From WJKR01 sp964556395 (GTDB lineage Archaea; Nanobdellota; Nanobdellia; Woesearchaeales; WJKR01): a DNA stretch of 64,000 nucleotides. The DNA lies in the NCBI GenBank assembly GCA_964556395.1, contig CAZKVR010000004.1, positions 32,049 through 96,048 on the forward strand. Reading direction: 5' to 3'. Below, piece after piece: positions 59,553-64,000 of this stretch (position 1 is the first letter of the stretch; every line of letters starts with the position of its first letter). A model generated the notes under the pieces. That model saw only the letters and a program-made list of their open reading frames with translations, ran no database searches and had not been told where the DNA came from. The translations under genes and the position numbers were made by a program.

Positions 59553-60191
59553 ATGGAATCATCGTCCGTATTGAAGACAGGAACAACTACAGTCGGCATC
59601 GTAGGCAAGGATTGCGTCATCCTAGCGGCTGACAAGCGCGCGACGGCAGGACACCTCATCGTGGACAAGAAGACCCAAAAGGTCGTCCCGATCAACGACC
59701 GCCTAGCCGTCACGACGGCGGGCAGCGTCAGCGACCTCCAACTGCTCATCAAATACCTCAAGGCAGAGCTCAAGCTCAAGGACATCCGCACCACCCGCAA
59801 AGCCACCGTCAAGGAAGCGGCCAACCTGCTCGGAAGCATGGTATATGGCAACATAAGAAGCTTCTCACCCATCCCGGGCATCGCCCACTTCATACTCGGA
59901 GGCACGGACAACGGCGACACCCACCTGTACGACCTGTTCCCGGACGGGAGCATCACGCACATCACGGACTTCGTCGCCACGGGCAGCGGGAGCGTGTTCG
60001 CCTACGGAGTCCTAGAGAGCACCTATCAGGAAGGCCTGGACGAGAAGGCGGCTGTGCAGCTCGCCATCAAGGCCGTCAACGCAGCCCTCCAACGAGACAC
60101 GGGCAGCGGCCAGGGCATCGACGTGTACGTCATCGACAAGCAAGGCGTCCGAGAAGCCCACAAACAACTCATCAACACCAAGCTCGAATAA
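59553..60191 (+). CDS. psmB: Proteasome beta subunit
   Basis: 212 residues. GGAGGGC 8 nt upstream favours the ATG at 59553 over 59532, giving a 10-residue propeptide (MESSSVLKTG) cleaved before the catalytic Thr11 (TTTVGIV). AADKRAT holds the active-site Asp and Lys; GSVSDLQ and GSGSVFAYG follow. It forms the proteolytic rings of the 20S core. aCPSF1 follows directly. Confidence 0.95.
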   Translation: MESSSVLKTGTTTVGIVGKDCVILAADKRATAGHLIVDKKTQKVVPINDRLAVTTAGSVSDLQLLIKYLKAELKLKDIRTTRKATVKEAANLLGSMVYGNIRSFSPIPGIAHFILGGTDNGDTHLYDLFPDGSITHITDFVATGSGSVFAYGVLESTYQEGLDEKAAVQLAIKAVNAALQRDTGSGQGIDVYVIDKQGVREAHKQLINTKLE

Positions 60192-60259
60192 GGAAAACCA
60201 CTTCTATCTTTCCTTGTCCGGGCAACGGTTCTTTTGACAACACATGAGAGAGGAACCCC

Positions 60260-62161
60260 ATGCCAGCAGATATCATAAAGGAAATATACAAGGTCATACC
60301 CCAACGCGACGTCAGCGAAGCCGTCTTCGAAGGGGCAAACATCGTGCTCTACACCAAGGACCGAGACTTCTTCATCAACGACCGAGGACTCGTCCGAAAG
60401 GCAGTGAGCAGCATCAAGAAGCGCGTCGAACTCCGAGCAGACCCCACCCTATGCATCGACCAGGAACGGGCGGAACAGCTCATCAGAGAGATCGTTGACG
60501 AGGACGCCGGCATCGACCAGATCACCTTCGACCCGCAACGGAGCCAAGTCGTCATCGAAGCGGAGAAGCCAGGCATGGCGATCGGTAAGCAAGGAGAGAC
60601 GCTCCAAGAGATCAAGAAACAGACCTATTGGGTACCCCTCGTGAAACGGACGCCGGCCATCAGGAGCCAGATCATCGAGAACATCCGCTCCGTATTGTAC
60701 CAGAACTCCGACTACAGGAGGAAGTTCCTCAACAAGACGGGCGAGCGCATCTACAACGGCTGGCAAAGAGACCGCAAGGAAGAATGGGTCAGGGTGACCT
60801 ACCTCGGCGGCGGACGGCAAGTCGGACGATCAGCCATACTCCTCCAGACACCAGAGTCACGAGTGCTACTGGACTGCGGCATCGACGTCACGCAAGACGA
60901 CCAGCTCGCCTACCCACACCTGGAAGCGCCGGAGTTCGACATCCAAGAGCTCGACGCAGTCATCGTCACGCACGCCCACGTCGACCACTCAGGACTCGTC
61001 CCATACCTGTACAAGTTCGGCTACCGAGGACCAGTCTACTGCACCGCGCCGACGAGGGACATCATGGCCCTATTACAACTGGACACGGTGAAGATCGCTC
61101 ACAGCGAAGGCAAGGATCCGCTGTACACCTCCGAGGAAGTCAAGGAGATGGTCAAGCACACCATCACCCTCGACTACGAGGAAGTCACGGACATCACGCC
61201 GGACGTGCGCATCACCATGTACAACGCGGGCCACATCCTCGGCTCGGCGATGGTACACCTGCACATCGGCAACGGGCTGCACAACCTACTCTACTCCGGA
61301 GACATCAAGTTCGCCAAGACCCAACTGTTGAGTCCGGCGAGCACGCAGTTCCCAAGGCTCGAGACGCTCATGGTAGAGAGCACGTACGGCGCCCGCGACG
61401 CGGTGCTGGCCTCGCCGAAGGAGCAGGACAAGCTACTGGCAGACATCGTCGTCAACACGGCGAAAAGAGGCGGAAAAATCCTCATGCCCACGCTCGGCTC
61501 GGGCAGGGGGCAAGAAGTCATCATCCTGGTGCAGAAGCTCGTCAAGCAAGGACTCATCCCGGACGACATCCCCATCTACATCGACGGCATGGTATGGGAC
61601 ATCACCGCCATATACACCGCCTACCCGGAGTTCCTGAACAACACGGTCCGGCAGCAGATATTCCACCGGGACAACAACCCGTTCGTCACAGGGAACATAA
61701 AAAGGGTGGGGAGCAACCAGGAGCGCAAACGACTCATGGAAGAGGAAGGCTCATGCATCGTCCTCGCCACGAGCGGCATGCTCGTCGGAGGCCCCAGCGT
61801 GGAATACCTCAAGTTCATGGCGAACGACAAGCGCCACAGCCTCGTGTTCAGCTGCTACCAAGGAGAAGGAAGCCTGGGACGCAGGATACAGCGCGGCGAA
61901 CGCGAGATAGCCACGCACGCCGGCGGCAACCGCCAGGAGATCATGCACATCAACATGGAAGTCCACAAGATCGAGATATCAGGCCACGCTGACAGGCGCG
62001 AGCTGATGAACTTCATCAAGCAATGCAACCCGCGGCCGAAGAAGGTCTTGGTCAACCACGGGGAGAGCAACCGTTGCCTCGACCTGGCGAGCAGCATCCA
62101 CAAGCAGTTCCGCGTCGAGACGCAAGCGCCGCGGAACCTGGACGCCATCAGGATCAGGTGA
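60260..62161 (+). CDS. aCPSF1, beta-CASP ribonuclease with KH domains
   Basis: 633 residues. Two KH domains come first (~1-145, GMAIGKQGETLQEI), then the metallo-beta-lactamase core with THAHVDHSG (HxHxDH), HILGSAM and SGDIKF, and the beta-CASP insert. The C-terminus HKIEISGHADRRELM carries a catalytic His. aCPSF1 cuts RNA after U-tracts and is the archaeal transcription termination factor, consistent with the T-rich gene ends here. GAGAGGAA precedes the ATG. Confidence 0.97.
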   Translation: MPADIIKEIYKVIPQRDVSEAVFEGANIVLYTKDRDFFINDRGLVRKAVSSIKKRVELRADPTLCIDQERAEQLIREIVDEDAGIDQITFDPQRSQVVIEAEKPGMAIGKQGETLQEIKKQTYWVPLVKRTPAIRSQIIENIRSVLYQNSDYRRKFLNKTGERIYNGWQRDRKEEWVRVTYLGGGRQVGRSAILLQTPESRVLLDCGIDVTQDDQLAYPHLEAPEFDIQELDAVIVTHAHVDHSGLVPYLYKFGYRGPVYCTAPTRDIMALLQLDTVKIAHSEGKDPLYTSEEVKEMVKHTITLDYEEVTDITPDVRITMYNAGHILGSAMVHLHIGNGLHNLLYSGDIKFAKTQLLSPASTQFPRLETLMVESTYGARDAVLASPKEQDKLLADIVVNTAKRGGKILMPTLGSGRGQEVIILVQKLVKQGLIPDDIPIYIDGMVWDITAIYTAYPEFLNNTVRQQIFHRDNNPFVTGNIKRVGSNQERKRLMEEEGSCIVLATSGMLVGGPSVEYLKFMANDKRHSLVFSCYQGEGSLGRRIQRGEREIATHAGGNRQEIMHINMEVHKIEISGHADRRELMNFIKQCNPRPKKVLVNHGESNRCLDLASSIHKQFRVETQAPRNLDAIRIR

Positions 62162-62202
62162 TTCTAGAAACCTTTAAATAAGCCTTTTCCTGAAGACAGG
62201 AT

Positions 62203-62715
62203 ATGCCCGAGAAGCGCCAGGACTGGCAAGGCCAGCAGATACCCATCATCAGGTACAAAGGGGTGTTCGACTGGGCAGGCCTCTATCGCCTGTGCAGGCT
62301 GTGGATGGAAGAGAACAAGTACCGCTACTTCGAGAAGCGCTACAAGCACAAGGGCGACGAGGTCGAAGTCGAGATGCGCGGCCAACGCAAGATCGACGCC
62401 ATGCACCGGTACGACATCGCCGTCGACTTCCACATATGGTACCTCCAAGACATCGAAGTCCCCAAAGGGACCAAGACCGTCAAGCTGAACAAGGCGAACG
62501 TCCAAGTCATCATCAGCGGCGAGGTAGTGGTCGACTACAGCGAACGGTTCGGAAACAGCAAGCTCCACCAACGACTGTTCGACTGGTGGCTGAAGATACG
62601 CGAACGAGACATTAACGTCAACTACGTTGAAGCCATGTCCAAAGACCTCATGGAACTACACAGACAGATAAAAACCTTTTTAAACATGAGTAGCGACGTC
62701 AACTACTGGACCTGA
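62203..62715 (+). CDS. Hypothetical protein, first of a tandem paralogous pair
   Basis: 170 residues. GVFDWAGLYRLCRLWMEENK at the start, basic middle, VDFHIWYLQDIEV and VVVDYSERFG strands, and ELHRQIKTFLNM at the end align with the next protein along its whole length. I see no catalytic motif. CTTTAAATAA at ~62170 is a promoter after aCPSF1. Confidence 0.75.
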   Translation: MPEKRQDWQGQQIPIIRYKGVFDWAGLYRLCRLWMEENKYRYFEKRYKHKGDEVEVEMRGQRKIDAMHRYDIAVDFHIWYLQDIEVPKGTKTVKLNKANVQVIISGEVVVDYSERFGNSKLHQRLFDWWLKIRERDINVNYVEAMSKDLMELHRQIKTFLNMSSDVNYWT

Positions 62716-62721
62716 AAAAAA

Positions 62722-63225
62722 ATGGCAGAGTTCAAAACACTCGTCTGGCTGAAACCGCTACGGTACAGCGGACTCCTAGACATGAAAGGCCTGTACAAGA
62801 CCATCGACAAGTGGCTCGCCGAGAACCACTACGACAAGGTCGAGAGCAAGAACTTCGAACACGTCGAGGAAGGACACCGCCAGATCATCCTGGAACTCAT
62901 GCCATACAAGAAGGTGTCAGACTACGCCAGGATCGACCTACGCATCTACGTAGAGCTCACCAACCTGACCGAAGAGGTCGTGACGAAAGGAGGAGTGAAG
63001 CAGAAATACTACCGCGGAGACGCGTTCTTCAGCTTCGACGCATTCCTCGTCACCGACTACGAGGACCACTGGGAGACGCGGCCGGCATACTACTTCATAC
63101 GCACGCTGGTGGACAAGTTCGTCTACAAAGGGTACATGAAACGATTCCAAGCAGAAGGCAAAGCAGACTGCATGGCCCTCATCAATGAGATCAAGAACTA
63201 TCTCAACATGGAACGGTTCAAGTAA
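62722..63225 (+). CDS. Hypothetical protein, second of a tandem paralogous pair
   Basis: 167 residues. GLLDMKGLYKTIDKWLAENH, DLRIYVELTNLTEEV, FSFDAFLVTDYEDHWE and ALINEIKNYLNMERF match the order of elements in the preceding gene; the two clearly arose by duplication. Starts 6 bp after it, so probably one mRNA, though CTTTTTAAAC at ~62676 could be an internal promoter. Confidence 0.75.
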   Translation: MAEFKTLVWLKPLRYSGLLDMKGLYKTIDKWLAENHYDKVESKNFEHVEEGHRQIILELMPYKKVSDYARIDLRIYVELTNLTEEVVTKGGVKQKYYRGDAFFSFDAFLVTDYEDHWETRPAYYFIRTLVDKFVYKGYMKRFQAEGKADCMALINEIKNYLNMERFK

Positions 63226-63261
63226 AGTTTTAAAAAGACTGTCTGGTTCTTCAACAGCATT

Positions 63262-63319
63262 GCCACCGCCGCATACGCGGAAACGAGACGTTTCCGGTCG
63301 CGCCGCTAGACAAACAAAT
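63262..63319 (+). repeat. Partial duplicate of the tRNA-Ser 5' end between promoter and gene
   Basis: TGCCACCGCCGCATA (63261-63275) repeats the start of tRNA-Ser (TGCCACCGTCGCATA at 63319-63333) with one mismatch; the offset is 58 bp. The TTTTAAAA box at ~63230-63237 is about 27 nt before this false start and too far from the true one. A GGAAAC-GAGAC-GTTTCC hairpin follows in the segment. It looks like an insertion or integration scar in the tRNA gene's 5' end. Confidence 0.6.
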
Positions 63320-63403
63320 GCCACCGTCGCATAATCTGGTATTGCGCCAGCCTTGAGAGCTGGTTCCCTCTGGGAATTCCCGGTTCGAATCCGGGCGGTG
63401 GCG
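63320..63403 (+). tRNA. tRNA-Ser(TGA)
   Basis: 84 nt type II tRNA: acceptor GCCACCG (63320-63326) with CGGTGGC (63396-63402), anticodon stem CCAGC/GCTGG around CTTGAGA (anticodon TGA), long variable arm TCCCTCTGGGA, T-arm CCCGG-TTCGAAT-CCGGG, discriminator G as expected for Ser. CCA is not encoded. Its promoter appears displaced (see the preceding repeat). Confidence 0.93.
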
Positions 63404-63434
63404 CATTTTCTTAATCTAATCAAACTTATATGAA

Positions 63435-63680
63435 ATGAAAAAAAATATATTGAAGAAGATAAACAAAAAGAAAAAGATGAAGCGAGAAGAAAGCAACAAA
63501 GGATTCTTTGCTAATTTCATCCTCAATGTCATATCAGGCTTAATAGGAGGCCTTATCGTATCATTAGTTTTGTTGGAAAAACCAGAATTGTGGAGAAGAG
63601 TAGGCGCACTAATAGTTTTAGTAATAATACTTTCTATAATAGCCCTGGTAATTCATCACAAATACAATTCAAAAAAATAA
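63435..63680 (+). CDS. Small AT-rich membrane protein
   Basis: 81 residues: a strongly basic N-terminus (MKKNILKKINKKKKMKREES), then two hydrophobic helices (FILNVISGLIGGLIVSLVLL and a second at ~58-74) and a basic end. The gene and its flanks are far more AT-rich than neighbouring genes and use ATA, TTA and AAA codons freely, a sign of recent transfer. It directly follows tRNA-Ser. ATG 63477 is an alternative start. Unknown function. Confidence 0.55.
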   Translation: MKKNILKKINKKKKMKREESNKGFFANFILNVISGLIGGLIVSLVLLEKPELWRRVGALIVLVIILSIIALVIHHKYNSKK

Positions 63681-63684
63681 GTGA

Positions 63685-64000
63685 TCACTCCTCGCAAGCG
63701 CCTTCGGTCCAGTACTCCACATTCTCATCCATACATGCGAAGCAGTCGTTGCTGTACGTCTCAGCAGAGCCGTCGCTATAACCGCAGACGGGCTTGTAGA
63801 GCTCGATGCACGCGTCCACGTCACGCTCGTCAGGCGTTCAGTCGTGGCGTTCGAGGTCCGAAGTCCCGTCGCCATCAGACGCGTTGCCCGAGTCCTCGTC
63901 CGAAGGACACGGCCGGAACTCGCAATCGTTGTCAGGGTCTCGTGAGGCGAACGAGCCGTCAGGACACTCCTTGACGTCGGCGGCGCACACGTCCGCAGAA
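63685..64000 (-). pseudogene. Cys-rich Kazal-like protein with in-frame stop, partial
   Basis: The frame enters from the right edge. The last ~45 codons read DACIELYKPVCGYS, ETYSNDCFACMDE and YWTEGACEE, a Kazal-type protease-inhibitor-like domain. Upstream in the same frame is another Cys-rich, Asp-rich stretch (CAADVKECPDGSF). A TGA at 63838-63840 interrupts the two. Other genes here use TGA as stop, so this is a broken gene or a base error. Confidence 0.55.

Noticed and set aside
63838..63840. TGA as recoded sense codon
   Set aside because: Many confident genes here end in TGA and no selenocysteine context is evident, so a nonsense mutation or base error is simpler.

Overview
This 64 kb window is archaeal chromosomal DNA. 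It encodes Orc1/Cdc6, an ATP-dependent DNA ligase, Rpo7, Spt4 and TFS, ribosomal proteins S24e, S27ae, L1, P0 and P1/L12, FtsZ, SecD/SecF, a proteasome beta subunit with a PAC2-family chaperone, aCPSF1, RtcB with archease, two archaeal wyosine enzymes, diphthine synthase, a class I CCA-adding enzyme and class III-signal pilin-like proteins. Base composition is GC-rich outside a few AT-rich patches. Several conserved unknowns (the 46.2-50.4 kb operon, the 62.2-63.2 kb pair, the Gln/Pro-rich protein at 40.9 kb) resemble proteins I associate with DPANN lineages such as Woesearchaeota and Pacearchaeota. That placement is inference from memory, not a search result. Many genes carry a TTTAAA-like TATA box whose centre is about 26 nt before the start codon, so leaderless mRNAs look common. 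Genes with a longer leader, and downstream operon genes, tend to carry a GGTGA- or GGAGG-type ribosome site. I used this to choose starts.

Layout. 0-3.9 kb: the S27ae-S24e-Spt4-CBS-Rpo7-PIN information cluster, a CoA-binding protein and a ParA ATPase. 4.0-9.0 kb: an encapsulin-type ferritin, a PAC2 chaperone, two transporters and Sua5. 9.2-9.9 kb: a decayed integrase fragment beside a RelE-type toxin-antitoxin pair. 10-17.8 kb: CCA-adding enzyme, TFS, a kinase/dCMP deaminase fusion, a 26-residue micropeptide, Taw1, a ferritin-like protein and UMP kinase. 18-20.2 kb: ftsZ, a wHTH regulator with a repeated operator and a candidate structured RNA. 21-24.6 kb: ligase, orc1/cdc6, candidate origin elements and an operon of three tiny genes. 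24.6-31.3 kb: RNA repair (RtcB/archease), a radical SAM protein, TatD, and the Zn-ribbon/DUF2073/Era-like GTPase trio.

31.3-45.3 kb is mostly envelope-related: two pilin-like proteins, SecFD, tRNA-Val, RibL, two membrane thiol-disulfide proteins, a MITE with a target duplication, a Gln/Pro-rich disordered protein, a large surface protein, Taw3 and two paralogous unknowns. 45.3-50.4 kb holds a nucleotidyltransferase and a three-gene operon of unknown function. 50.4-58.6 kb: YhbY, a GH15-like enzyme, a Nudix protein, an NFACT-R protein without its N-terminal half, a pilin, a stomatin, DphB, an archaeal coiled-coil protein and the L12-P0-L1 stalk operon. 58.6-63.2 kb: a Holliday-junction-resolvase-like protein, proteasome beta, aCPSF1 and a tandem pair of unknowns. 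The end holds tRNA-Ser separated from its TATA box by a 58-bp segment that repeats the tRNA 5' end, then an AT-rich small membrane gene and a Kazal-like gene with an in-frame stop. I see no CRISPR array and no intact insertion sequence.
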